Shown: positions 10,505 through 23,400 of the stretch, piece by piece
How positions within the stretch are numbered: the stretch's first letter is position 1
Layout of the letters: the number at the start of each line of letters is the position of its first letter
From: Ligustrum vulgare
Lineage: Eukaryota; Streptophyta; Magnoliopsida; Lamiales; Oleaceae
Length of the DNA: 64,000 nt
Direction: 5' to 3'
Assembly: GCA_963555705.1 (NCBI GenBank)
Contig: OY743172.1
Location: forward strand, 28,209,446 to 28,273,445
The notes under the pieces: model-generated
What the model saw: only the letters and a program-made list of their open reading frames with translations
Told to the model about the DNA's origin: nothing
Databases searched by the model: none
Translations under genes and position numbers: made by a program

Positions 10505-12224
10505 TCCTAACAAAACGTTGTAAGCAAGCTCAAGTGTCTTTGAGAGAATATTATTGCTACAAGTTGCAGATCAGAGATCCAGGTAACATCTTCCTCCTTC
10601 ATACTGGTCGACTGCTTCAACAATATACAGTGGATATGTATGTTAAAATAGAAACATCTAGATTAGACTTCTTCAGAAAGAATCAACGTCAAATTCGAGC
10701 TGACCTTTATCAAGGCATTGTTGACAGTGTTTCTTTAGGTGAAACTAGGGGTTGTAAGATTGGTAAAGGATTGTTTTACCGTCATCATTCACCGGGGGAC
10801 CTAGAGATAACACAAAAAAATACATGGATGCAATGGATTTAGTTCAACGATTTGGAAAACCTGACATTTTCCTTACAGTAACTTGCAATCCAAATTGGGT
10901 TGAAATAAAGAATGAATTTTTATACAATGATCAAACGCACAATCGTCCAGATTTAATATCACGCATTTTAAAGTCTAAATTAGAAAAACTAAAAGATGAT
11001 TTATTTAACAAGAATATTGTTGGACCAGTTGCAGTTTATATCTATGTTATTGAATTTCAAAAACGTGGATTACCTCACGCTCATTTTTTGCTTATCCTAC
11101 AGCATGGTTTTAAAATTACATCAACAGATCAAATTGACAAAATAGTATCATGTGAAATCCCAAATGAATCAAATAATCCTTATTTGCGTTCAAGAGTAAT
11201 AAAACATATGATGCATGGACCATGTGGTCAACTAAATCCAACTAATGTATGTATGAAATACAATCAAACATGTAGAAATAACTATCCCAAAGAATGTATC
11301 TCAAATACTACCTTAAGCAAAAATTCTTATCCACTATATCGTCGATATAACAGTGGTGAAAAAGTAAAAGTTAGAGGTCATTTATTAGATAATAGATGGG
11401 TTGTTCCATATAATCCATATCTATTAGCTAAATTTGACTGTCATATTAACGTTGAGGTTTGTTCAACAGTAAAAGCTGTAAAATACTTATACAAATATGT
11501 ATATAAAGGACACGATCGAATAAATTTCTCAATGAATAATGACGAACAAAATATCGAGATAGATGAAATTAGTAGATTTCAAAGTGCACGATGGATATCA
11601 GCACCTGAAGCAATTTGGAGAATTTACGATTTCAGTTTAAGTGAAAATTCTCCGTCTATTATTTCTCTTCAATTACATTTAGAAGATCGCCAAAATATTA
11701 CTTTCAATGACAAAGATAATTTAACTAACATAGTTAACAATAGTTTTCTTAGACGTACAGTGCTTACAGAATATTTCCAAATGAATATTACAAACGAGAA
11801 AGCTCGATCTTTGCTATATAGAGATTTCCCCATTCATTTTGTTTGGAACACACAAGGTCGTTTTTGGAATTCTAGAAAACAAAAGAATGTTATAGGAAGA
11901 ATTGTTTCTGCTAATCCTAATGAAGGTGAAAGATATTATTTACGTATTTTATTAAACCATATTAAAGGTGCAACATCTTTTGAAGACTTGAAAAAGGTAA
12001 ATAATGTCCGAGTTACTACGTTTCGTGAAGCAGCTTCTTTGTACGGACTATTAAGTGAAGACAACAATTCTGATCTATGCATGGCTGAAGCAATAGTGTA
12101 TCAAATACCATGCTCATTAAGGCGTTTATTCTCAACAATATTACTATTTTGCACACCTAATAATCCTAAACTTCTATGGTTAACTTATAAAGAATTTATG
12201 ATGGAAGATTATATTTTGAAATGA
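10505..12224 (+). pseudogene. RepHel Rep endonuclease domain, frameshifted
   Basis: After the acceptor at 10503-10504 the frame reads TKRCKQAQVSLREYYCYKL, the conserved start of the Rep region. Near 10761-10770 one base is missing: up to that point the frame gives GCKIGKG, and the family sequence IVLPSSFTGGPRD resumes one frame over. From there KYMDAMDLVQRFGKPDIFLT and the HUH motif GLPHAHF follow, with the Tyr-containing YLYKYVYKG segment near 11482 that holds the nucleophile region. The block ends with TGA at 12222-12224, after which the same frame continues into the helicase half. Confidence 0.88.
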
Positions 12225-12765
12225 TTCTCTAAATCAACAGCTGAACATGCATCTTTAAGCAATATAAATAACATACTTGAGCTTTCAGGTAAAAATATAA
12301 ATGATTATAATTTAGTTTCATATTGTGTTTCTACTAATGAGAATGATAAATTAACTACAATGATTTCTGATGAGACAAGAGAATACGATAATGGTGTAAC
12401 TCTATCATCAATGATTGAAAGCTTAAATGAAGACCAAAGAAATGCATTTGAACAAATCTTCAATAAAATACTAAATAATGACGGTGGTTTATTTTTCATT
12501 GATGGACCAAGTGGTACAGGTAAAACATTTCTTTACAAAACACTATTACGGTCTGTTAGATCAAAAAAAATGGTTCCTATAGCAACCGCTTCATCAGGTG
12601 TTGCTGCATCTTTATTACCTGGAGGTCGAACTACACATTCTATGTTCAAAATACCACTTGATGTATCTCCTGATATCATGTGTTTTATTAGTAAACAATC
12701 AGCATTAGCATCATTGCTAACAATGACCAAATTAATTATATGGGATGAAGCTCCTATGGTTCACC
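12225..12765 (+). pseudogene. RepHel helicase domain, N-terminal half (Walker A and B)
   Basis: This is the same frame as the upstream block after the TGA. It contains SLNEDQRNAFEQIF, the Walker A motif GPSGTGKTFLYKTLL and IATASSGVAASLLPGGRTTH, then KLIIWDEAPMV (Walker B). These are the standard order and spacing of Pif1-like Helitron helicases. It breaks off at about 12762-12765, where the solo LTR begins, and the rest of the domain resumes at about 14090. Confidence 0.9.
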
Positions 12766-14089
12766 TGATAAGTGTTATATTAACGTTTATTTTATATACT
12801 TATATCCTTGAATATGCCATAATGTGATTCTATCTAAGTATTATTAATGCATTTTATGTTTTATATTGTATAGGATCATAAAAGAAGAGAAAAGAAGAAA
12901 AAAGGACCAAATTGCACTAAAAACTGAAGTTTGGGGACTTAGGTGCAAATAAGGTTACGACCGTAAGGAAATAAAGTCACGGCCGTAAAAGTATGATGAA
13001 TCAAGAAGAAAATAAGCAGAAACAAGTTTACGGCCGTAAAGGAGGATTTACGACCGTAACCTTCAAAGGGTGAAAAATGTGCAGAAACACAGTTACGGCC
13101 GTAAAGGGACATGTCACGGCCGTAACCTCAATTTAAGGAAAATGTGCAGAAACCGTGTTACGGCCGTAAAGTAAAAGTCACGGCCGTAACTTTCCAGTCA
13201 AAAATTTCCTTATTTTAATTCTTTCCATAATTTTGGGATTTCTTGAGCCCAAAGCTAGGGCACGAAATTGAGGCTATAAAAAGGGAATTTCATGACAAGA
13301 AAAAGAGACTTTATTATTTTTGAAAGAGGCTACACATTGAGGAAAATTGAGAGAAAAATATAGAGCATTCTTGGGAGATTTTCAAGTGCAAGAATATCAA
13401 CAACAATGGAATTCATGAAACAACTTGAAGAATCTACCACAACCATGCTAGGCTAAATTCCATATCTTGTTCAAAGGGGAAGTTGTGTTAACTTAATTAT
13501 GTTATTTTCTTTTCCTACAAATCAGTAGCGTGAATTTATTCCTTTATTTCAATTGTTGGATTATTATGTTTTGAATGTTCATTGAGTTTATTTGATTAAT
13601 AGTTTAATTTGACCAATTGGATTATTGATCTTTGGATTCATGAATATGCTATGTTTAGATTCTTGATCCGTAATTGTCATTGAATCTTTACTTTAGTAGC
13701 AAATAAATCTCGTGCAGGTTTAGTAATAATTCAACTTGGATTGATTGATTCGAGCTTGTGTAATTAACGATCCAATTCAATCTATTCTTCTAAATTTTCA
13801 TACTAGTCGTGCATTAAATCCTAAGAGCTTGTTTAGGATTGTCCATGGCTAGAACTGGTTCAAAGAGCTTATTTTGAATCAATACACATAAGGAAGAATT
13901 TAGATAATCAGAGCTTGTTGATTATTTATGATTGATAATTGAATTAGGAATTGAAACACGTTACAAGGAAAAATATAACATTAATTGAGGGCACAACCGA
14001 ACTCGAGAACAAGATTTCTTCTCATATTATTTCTCTAGTCATATTTAATTGTTTATTTTTATGCATATTTAATTGTTTATTTTTATGCA
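12766..14089 (+). mobile_element. Solo LTR nested in the Helitron helicase domain
   Basis: The insertion separates WDEAPMV (left) from IEALDKLLRD (right), neighbours in intact Helitron helicases. It starts TGATAAGTGTTATATTAACG and ends near TTTTTATGCA, LTR-like TG...CA ends. A TATA box GGCTATAAAAAGG lies near 13272 on the + strand, giving its direction. No matching 5-bp flanks were found, and a 24-bp direct duplication at 14041-14064/14065-14088 blurs the right border, so the ends are approximate. The region has no coding frame. Probably Gypsy type, judged by size and layout. Confidence 0.7.
12953..13192. repeat. Eight copies of the palindrome TTACGGCCGTAA
   Basis: Upstream of the LTR's TATA box lie eight copies of TTACGGCCGTAA or a one-base variant (TTACGACCGTAA, TCACGGCCGTAA), at about 12955, 12976, 13027, 13047, 13093, 13112, 13158 and 13177. 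They form four pairs, with pair starts about 65-71 bp apart. Being in the U3-like part of the LTR, they could be transcription-factor sites or hairpin formers; each carries CG sites open to methylation. Confidence 0.85.
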
Positions 14090-15155
14090 TATTGAGGCTT
14101 TAGATAAATTATTAAGAGATATAACAGAACTTGATGTGCCATTTGGTCAAAAAGTTGTAGTTTTTGGTGGTGATTTTAGACAAATTTTACCTGTAGTTCA
14201 AAATGGATCAAAAACAGATATTATTCAAGCAAGTCTTGTGTTCTCTTATTTATGGCCATCATTTGCACGAATATCACTAACTCGTAATATGCGTGCACAT
14301 CTTGACACTGCTTTTTCGAAGTATATACTTTCTATTGGAAATGATGACATTGAAGCTCACAGTTGTGGTATGATTGAACTCTCAGATAATATTGCTATTA
14401 AGTTTGAAAAAGAAACAAAATCATTAAATGATCTTATTGGTTTGGTGTTCCCAAGTATTGAGTCCTATGACATGCATAGTTTAACAATGATTAACAGGGT
14501 TATTTTAACTCCCAAAAATGAAAATGTTGATCTTATAAATAGCTTATTATTAGATAAAATTGATGGTGAAAAATTTGTCTACTATAGCTTTGATGAAGTG
14601 ACTGATAAAACAGAAGGAAGTATCCATGAAGATTTTTTAAATACATTAACACCTAATGGTATACCTCCCCATGAACTTGTTCTTAAAAAGAATTATCCTG
14701 TTATTTTACTTCGAAATATAAACCCTTATGAAGGATTATGTAACGGTACAAGATTAATTTGTAGACAATTTGAGCGTAATGTTATTAACGCTGAAATAGC
14801 AATTGGAGAATACCGTGGAAAACATGTTTTCTTACCTAGAATTCATTTTATACCATTAGAAAATGAGAAATGTTCAATTCCTTTTAAAAGAACTCAATTC
14901 CCTATTCGTCCATGTTTTGCTATGACAATTAACAAAGCTCAAGGTCAAACATTAGACTTCATTGGATTATATTTACCTGAACCAGTTTTTTCACATGGTC
15001 AACTTTACGTTGCGTTATCTAGAAGTAGATCAAGTTTTGATATTCGAGTGTTATTGAAACCGCAAAATTTAACATCTCGTTCACTTCATCAATATTGTAC
15101 GAAAAATGTCGTTTACAAAGAAATACTTGATTTAGTACATTCAAAAATTGCTTAA
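14090..15155 (+). pseudogene. RepHel helicase domain, C-terminal half
   Basis: An uninterrupted frame from the LTR border to TAA at 15153-15155 reads IEALDKLLRDITELDVPFGQ and VVFGGDFRQILPVVQNGSK. It continues with HLDTAFSKYILS, RVILTPKNENVDLINS, LRNINPYEGLCNGTRL, CFAMTINKAQGQTLDFIGLY and GQLYVALSRSRSSFDIRVLL. These are helicase motifs III to VI and the C-terminal region of Pif1-type Helitron helicases. The end at 15155 is a normal family length with no extra domain. This segment itself has no lesion, so decay of the gene is uneven. Confidence 0.9.
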
Positions 15156-18029
15156 TATCTTAGTTCTTTTTTTCTTCACATCGACTTGTGGCCTAATCTA
15201 CTATTTGTGTGCATTGTTTCCTAGAATTCAAGCTTGGTTGTTGAATGCCCTTTTTTTTGTGTGCTTGAATTGTGGGGAAGTAATTTAAAGATCTTGTAGA
15301 TGTCAACTTCTTTGTTTTCATTAGATATTTCATTTTCTTGTCTTTTTTTTACATTGATTTTATCCTTTACGAGATCTAATCAATCATTGATTGTGTGATT
15401 TCATTGTCAATTATATGTTGGTGTTTTCTAATATATAGTTTACATTTTTATTTCCTTCACACAAAAGGCATATTCTTTCTCAATCTTTGGAGTTTAGAAT
15501 GAAAGCCTGGCATTTGATACAGCTAGGTGTTGATGCTTTACTGTGAATAAATTCCTATTTCATAGATCTTATGGTGCGAAATTTATTGAAGCAAGCATGT
15601 AAGAAGTACATAAAGCTATATTATTCGAGTCTATACATGTGTTGCAGTTAGGAAGTAATATATTACTACAACGAGCAATTATTTTTATGGGTCTTCTTCC
15701 CTTACTATTTATGTTATACTCATTTCTCTTTTATCTTTAATTGCTCTTTATTTGTACATTTTTTACTATCTGTTGTCCTCCTAATTTACCGCTTCTTACA
15801 TGAGTCAATTTCCTTTCTTGAAATGCAGCTTCTGAACCTAACATTGAAGGGTTTCGTAATAGGCAAACAAAGCCAGTAGATGTGTTCAGTCTCCTTCATT
15901 AGATCCGTAACGGTATAATTTTTCTCCTTCGTTGTATTTCATGCAAATAACTTTTACCTCTCATTTTTCCTAGAATTGCAATGCAATCGATCCCTTTTGT
16001 CTGATGTTTGTTCAAGTAATTTCATAAAAGAACTTGATTCTTTTGATCAACTTCTTGCCTAAGAAGGCAGCAATTTCATGTTCATTTAAAAGTGGCCAGT
16101 TGGTTTTTAAAGTGGGTTGTTCGTTTTCACATTTTCAAGTTTCACCAACCAAAATAAATGATTTAATTGACATTCAACCCTTTTTGAGTTTTGGATTTCT
16201 AGAAAGTAGAATTTTGGGAGAAAAAAATAAAAAAATACCCTGAATATCAACCTATTAATTATAATGAATAGATTCAGTTTTAAGTATTTAACTCATTGTG
16301 GATGTTTGCCTTGAACTTACATTGTGAGTAATCCTTGGACCTCGCAAAAAGATATGTTCTATTGCAACTGAGAGCAAGTGCTTTATTTGGTCTACTGCAT
16401 TTATTTCAACACTTGGAGGTTTTGACAGTAAGGTACATATGCAAACAATTAATGGCAAGTCAAATATAGTGGCAGTAAATGCTGCTAAAGATTTTTGTAA
16501 CGAGTTCTACATCATAAATCGAGTGTTTATTTGGCTAGGATTCCTATTTGTATGCTATGTACGAAAAATATGTAAATATAATATTGCTACATGTTTAATT
16601 GTTTGCCTGTCCAGTTTAATGTATTTTTAACTCAATCCATAATTTCTTTTCATGTTTTGCTAACCCAATTTATTTGGATTATTATTCAATACTTTTTAAC
16701 TCGATATTTAAACTTTGTGTAAATGGACTGGTTTGTACATTTTAAAAGACTCAAACTTGCACCTGAAACAATTTCTATCCTCCAACACGTATAAGTAGCA
16801 CTTCATGTGTTTTTGCTCATTGCGACTTTTTGTTTCTGTTCTCTTTTTTTTTACGTTCTATTTAAGACAGTTCTTCCTTTTCAACCCTGTATGATCCGAT
16901 TAGTTTTAGGAAGTAGATTAAAACCAGATTTACTTTTATTCAATTAATTTATAATTTGATTATTGTAACTTAACCCCTATTTTGCCACCTAATACTATCA
17001 ATTCTACCTAAGCTGTGCTCAAAATTTTTGTTTTCTGAACATTTCTGCACCCGCTTTGTTTCTTTCAGTTATATTTAAGTTTCTTGATTAGTATGCAGGC
17101 ATCTGAATTTGTTCCCAGCACGAAAAAAATCAATACTTCGGGCTGAAGTCAGTTTCGTCAGTCATGATCCAAATACTTATCAGGTAATTTAAGTGTTTGT
17201 TCTTTTTCTATATTCCTTTTTTTATTTTTACATTTACTGTTATCAAATGCCACCTTTTACCATGGTCGTTTTCATGTAAATACCTTTAATAAACAAATTT
17301 CCTATGTTTTAATTGCCATACATTTTATACAATAAATAGATAAAAAATAAAAAACTTGTTTCAGATTTTCTACCTGAAATTATTCTTGCATATTTGAAGG
17401 TTTCATACACAGACAGTTTAGCTCTTTTAAATACATGAAAATCCTTTTAGATTAGTACGTGCTATTAATGTTAGTAGCTCACAATATTGTTTTTGATTTT
17501 TTTTTCTTTTCTTAATCCATGCTTTGTATTGGTGGATTTTTTATCCACATTTTTTACACTTTGTGTCAATAAATTTCATTTTCTTATCAAAAACAAAATA
17601 CATAAGAATCCTAATATCTTAGTTCCATTTAGTCTGCAGGTGAAACCAATCTTCAAATTCATTGCTTCTTGTTCCTAAAAGACTTTACTGTAAGTTGCAT
17701 AAACACCAAAATTATGTCAGGTATGAATTTTTTTCATCAACAAAACTTCTTATTAAAGGTACACATTTAACTTTTAGTTTCTCTTGAATATATATATATA
17801 TATAAGAAATATACATTTTCTTTTAATCTTTATATGTATAAACTTTTTTTATACATATACTCATCGCTACTTATACGAGCATATACTCATAATATTTTTA
17901 TTCTTTTTAACATTTTCTCTTTTATAATACTTTATTTATATATTTACAATCAAATATTTTTTTTATACAATAATATTAAAATAAAAATTGTGCTCAGCAG
18001 TACTCATGTAAATATATAAGTGCTTGACT
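15156..18029 (+). other. Helitron interior with unidentified exon-like fragments
   Basis: No complete gene lies here. Two short stretches are bordered by acceptor-like AG and donor-like GT. The first, 15834-15912, reads SEPNIEGFRNRQTKPVDVFS before a TAG. The second, 17099-17183, reads HLNLFPARKKSILRAEVSF and SHDPNTYQ and is open throughout. A third open stretch is at about 16335-16435. I recognise none of them. They may be host exons captured by the Helitron or remains of its own genes. The rest is AT-rich, with T-tracts and a TA repeat near 17790. Confidence 0.35.
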
Positions 18030-18588
18030 GGTGACAGTTCACAATACATCAACAGACTGTAAACCATACTTTACACCTACAACATCTTTCAAATTCCAGA
18101 TTTCTTTTATTGTAAAAATATATATATATATATATATATATTATACACACACACACAGACATGATTATATGTATATATAAAAGATCTTATATATAGTAGG
18201 GATAAAATAAAATAAAAAATATCATTCTACAGACAGTACTCATGTAAATGTATAAATGCTTGACTGGTGACAGTTGACAATACATCAGCAGCCTGTAAAC
18301 CATATTTTACACCTACCACATCTTTCAAATTTCAGATTTCTTTTGTTATATATATATATAAAATACACACACACACACACACACAGAGACATGATTATAT
18401 GTGTATATATAAAAAAAATATCATTCTACAGACCTAAAAGTACTTTCACAGTGTACTTGACTGATGACATACATCAACAGCCTGTATAACCATACTTTAC
18501 ACCTACCACAACTTTCAAATTTCAGCTTTCTTTTGTCATAAAAAAAATACATATATTATACACATACACAGACACACTCAGAAACACG

Positions 18589-18643
<55 letters not shown>

Positions 18644-18754
18644 TTTCATTTCCTGACTGACGACAATACATAAATAGACTGTATAACCATACTTTACACC
18701 TACTTCATCTTCCACATTCCAGATTTTTTTTCATTAAAAAAAAACAAATAAAAT

Positions 18755-18807
<53 letters not shown>

Positions 18808-18915
18808 AAACATACAACTATGTGTGTGTGTATTATTTATTACACTTTATATTTATATATATATTTATTTATTACTATTTACTATTACACTTACACATCC
18901 TCATTTTCTTTTCCT

Positions 18916-18976
<61 letters not shown>

Positions 18977-19090
18977 TAAAGTCATTCTCCATATCATGCC
19001 TATTTATTCAGATTCAGAAAAGAAACTTATTTCATCATTTTTCTATATTAAAAGTACTTTTTTATTGTACTTGACTGATGACTGATCACA

Positions 19091-19162
<72 letters not shown>

Positions 19163-19584
19163 GTGTGTGTGTACTAAAACCATTCTCCATACCATACCTA
19201 TGTATTCAGATCAGATTCAAAAAAGAAACTTGTCTCATCATTTTTGTATATTAAATAAATAAAAGTACTTTTTTTATTGTACTTGACTGATCACAGTGTA
19301 TCAACAGCTTGTATAACCATACTTTACTCCTACCATTCACATTACTCTACCATTTAACAGTCTGAACATAAATCATTCTTTCAGTAACCATTATTTAACC
19401 TCAAATTACTTCCTGTACAGTTTAACAGTGACTTACACCTACCACATATCATACAAATATCAACTTTTTTTTTTCTTCTTCTATATTTATTTATTACTAT
19501 TTTACTATTACACTTTATATTTATTTATTACTATTTTACTATTATTTTTTTTATAAATAATACACATCCTCATTTTCCTTTCCT

Positions 19585-19637
<53 letters not shown>

Positions 19638-20060
19638 TAAAGCCATTCTCCATACCATACTTATAGATTCAGATTCAGAAAAGAAACTTATCTCATCATT
19701 TTTGTATATTAAAAGTACTTTTTTATTGTACTTGACTGATATATATATATGGGTGTGTGTATGTACTAAAGTCATTCTCCATACCATACCTATGTATTCA
19801 GATCAGATTCAAAAAGGAAACTTATATCATCATTTTTGTATATTAAATATAAATAAAAGTACTTTTTTTATTGTACTTGACTGATCACACTGTATCAACA
19901 GCTTGTATAACCATACTTTACTCCTACCATTCACATTACTCTACCATTTAACAGTCTGAACATAATTCATTCTTTCAGTAACCATTATTTAACCTCAAAT
20001 TACTTCCTGTACAGTTTAACAGTGACTTACACCTACCACATATCAGACAAATATCAACTT
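18030..20060. repeat. Composite repeat array with long TA and CA microsatellites
   Basis: A motif of the type ACCATACTTTACACCTACCA recurs at about 18062, 18299, 18489, 18686, 19316 and 19911, often after CTTGACTGGTGACAGTT or CTTGACTGATCACA words. Between copies are long TA tracts (about 18919-18970, 19092-19160, 19590-19620) and CA tracts (about 18365-18385, 18601-18641, 18763-18801). A block of about 300 bp (about 19170-19480) is repeated almost unchanged at about 19765-20070. Translations across this region are simple Ile/Tyr repeats and not genes. The array lies directly upstream of the RPA-like gene. Confidence 0.85.
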
Positions 20061-20418
20061 TTTTCCTTCTTCCGTCTCTTCATTTTCTTACTCTTCATTC
20101 ATTTCATTTCATCTCATCATATATATATATATACACATCACACTTCATCAAAAAATACATTTAAGTCAACTGTTGAAGAAGAGAAACTATACAAGTCTTC
20201 ACATTGTGTTCTGTTCCTTCAAGAATCATCAGTTTGGTAAGTTTTCACTTTGTTCTCCTTATGCATACCCCTACTTCTCCCTACTACATTCACAGTTTTC
20301 TTCAAGAATCACATGGATAAATTTTCTATTTGCTCACTTATATTACAAAAAAAAAAAAAAAAAAAAAAAAATATTTAACTATGTATCCTCTTCATTTCAC
20401 AGGTGAAAGAGTCTAAAA

Positions 20419-23400
20419 ATGTCTACAAAGCAAATGCTAATACCTGAAATCACTCCAGTCAACCAAAAATGGACAACAAAAATTATTGTGGCCGAAAAAT
20501 CATATCCAAAAACATCATTTCACAGCACCAAGAAGTATCAAAACTTACTATTTATGGACATAGAGGTACTTTCTTTTAATTTGATTTGAGATTGAGATTT
20601 GAAATTTTAAATTAAGAATTTTCTGTTTCTCCTTTATGTTTTTCTTCTATTTAAATAAGTTATCAACATAGGATTATTCTACCTTTTACTTCACCATAAA
20701 GTTCTATTATACTCTTTTTATTTTTTTATAAACAAACTTATACTATCTACGTTTTTTCCTTTTCCAGTAAACAGAAACTTTGACTCCTTTTTTTTTACTT
20801 TTATTTATGATGAAATAACACCTCCATTTCTGATTACATTTAAGTCATCACTATCAGTACATAATAAAATATTTAAATCTAATGTCTAATTCATTTTTTT
20901 AGGGTAATACTGTGAAAGCAATGATCTGGGATCATCACATCCCAGCATTTGAAAATGTTCTCATTCTTGGGAACACATATCTAATTTCTAATGCACTGGT
21001 AAGATTAACACCAGAAAAATACAAGAAGTTTGATGGGGAACTTCAATGGACTTTGTCTGGGACAACAAGAGTTGAGGATGTTGATGAGTTACACCATGAT
21101 ATCATCTTCAACAAGCTTCAGTTATCTCCTTATCCAGAGTTAAGAAGCTGCATGGATGATAAGAGCAGACAAATTAGTATGTTTTCTAGCCTTTATATTT
21201 ACACTAGACCTGATTACTCATACTTCGTCAGTTTTGACCAGGTTTATGTCTAATCCTTGTCATCTTCACTACGAATCCTTAGAAAGAATGCTCAATAATA
21301 TCTCCACTACTAAGTTTTTAGGTCTATTATATTCTAAGAGCAATGAATTTATAATTTTAAAAGACGTACATTAATTCAGATTTTACTGCGGGTTCAGGTA
21401 AAATGAGAAGTACACCATCTTATGTTTATACTTTGTGTAATTCCTGCATAAGTTAGAAATCATCACATTTACAAAGAATTCTGTCTTTACCAACCACAAA
21501 GGATGAGTATATTGTTGCATGTGAATCTTTAAAAGAAAGATTATGGATTAGAGGATTATTTCGTGAAGTAAATTTTATAAATGATAATAATAATAATAAT
21601 AAAAATATATAATGTCAGTTATATAACATTCATGCTGTTTCAACATGTAACTTATTTTTTTTTTCACATAATAATTTGATCATTTTATAATAAACTTATC
21701 TTACATTATCATTTTAGGTTACATTGCAATAGTGCTTGATATAAAACCAAAAATGCCATTTTACACCAAAAATGGAACTCAAACTACTGTGCAAGATCTT
21801 ATCTTGATGGATAAAGAGTAAGTCTTTGTAAGTTTTTATTTACAGTAGAATTATATTATATAATTAAATAACATTAATTTTTTCTACAGTTTCACTTCAA
21901 AACATCAATAGATTAAGCAGTGCACTCATTTTTCATGTCACAGATTTAATACTCTCACTTTGACAATGTGGTCCTCCTTTACTGACAATGAGTGTCAACA
22001 AATAACTCATTTGATATCCAAAACCCCTGTGATTGTTGCAACACAGCTTCTGGTTACTTCTTTCAACGGTAAATTTTTCTGCACTCGAAATTAATACAAT
22101 TTCAACATCTTTTCTGATTTTTATTTCTATTATATATTCTTGCTCTATAATTTATTACAGCTTCTATCATACTACTACTTTTAGGTATCTCTTTATCTAC
22201 AACTTCAGATTCCTTTTTCTACATAAACTTCCCATTCAATGAAGTTAAAGAGTACCAAAGATGGTAAAAACACTGAACATTCAACCATTTTTTTTCAGTT
22301 ATAAACTGTATACTGTCATATTTGATCATTTTATATTGCCCAACTTATAGGATCATTGCCAATTCAGAAAGGATTGCATAAATTACTACATCAAAGCCGT
22401 ACTCTACCCCAAAGAAAGTAACAGCTTTGGAAAATACTCACTTCACAATAGTGAATGATGTACACAAGATAGCAGGAAAGGTATAAATACACCTTCATCA
22501 TCTTTAAATTATCACACTGCATTTAACAATTTGCTACTGCCCTTTTCTTTTCTTTTTTCAAGTAACTTCTACTTATATACACTCCTCTTTAATTTATAAT
22601 CACATCCACCCCCCCTCCCCCTCGAATCAAATTTTAATAGCAACTTCACATTCTATTTCTATCCATTCATAAAATTATTTATTATTACATTTTTCCTATA
22701 GATATATTTTCACAATAAACATTTCATCAAGATATTACCTGTTGAACATGCTTAGCTTAAGAAAAAAGTAAAGTAAATTTTTATTTTAGAAAATATCTGA
22801 GCACAATACTGATTTCATATCTTAATCTTAAATAAATAAGCTTGTTGCTTCATTGATAGTGTATCCTGCCCTACTGCCTAAAAATGTTACTAACATATAT
22901 ATTTTCACCCAACAAACAAATTATTTATTTACTTGTAATTAAATTTTTTTAGTTAGTAGAACATGACCCAACAACTTTACAGTTTATCTTCCAATGCTCT
23001 TTAACATTTTTCCTTAGATTCATCACTGTCCAGTTAATGGACATGTTCAAAATTATCTATATACTCATAATAGATTTCACATCTAATATCCTCTTCTCAT
23101 TGCATCACTACTGAATAAATTTTCTGTCAATACACAGCACACAATATTATTCAGCGCTCTATTTATTTATAAGCATCTATTGAAATTTTTTTCAATGCTA
23201 CTTGTTACTTATACTAATTGAACTTTTTATAATAAATGCTTGTTCTTCTTTACATTCTCTGAACTAATATATGTTTTTCAAGAGACAACTAAATGATAAT
23301 TCTTATTACAAACAATTGTTCTCTTCTATTTATTTATACCATGCAGTTTCAACAAACTCGGTTTTGGATAAAAGGTTATGCAACAATAAAGATGACTAGC

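Larger units (their letters stand above)
8945..15155 (+). pseudogene. Helitron Rep/Pif1-like helicase (RepHel), inactivated
   Basis: The product is the rolling-circle transposase of Helitrons: an HUH-type Rep endonuclease that nicks and joins DNA, fused to a SuperFamily 1 Pif1-type helicase. A phase-consistent model uses exons 8945-9074, 9182-9235, 9362-10348 and 10505 onward with GT/AG borders. Rep hallmarks are GLPHAHF (HUH) near 11067 and YLYKYVYKG near 11482. Helicase hallmarks are GPSGTGKT (12504-12527), IIWDEAPM (from 12735), FGGDFRQILPV, MTINKAQGQT and GQLYVALSRSRS. It is broken by TAG at 10228-10230, where the family has Trp in LFPYGETGW, a one-base deletion near 10765, TGA at 12222-12224, and a solo LTR inserted after WDEAPMV. 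Length and order match intact plant RepHel genes. Confidence 0.92.

Noticed and set aside
12761..14095. A target duplication for the LTR nested in the helicase
   Set aside because: No 5-bp match was found at any plausible border. The 24-bp duplication at the right edge means the true end cannot be fixed by eye.
18820..19085. Open frames rich in Ile/Tyr or Thr/His over the TA and CA tracts
   Set aside because: They are direct translations of microsatellites (TA)n and (CA)n and have no protein character.
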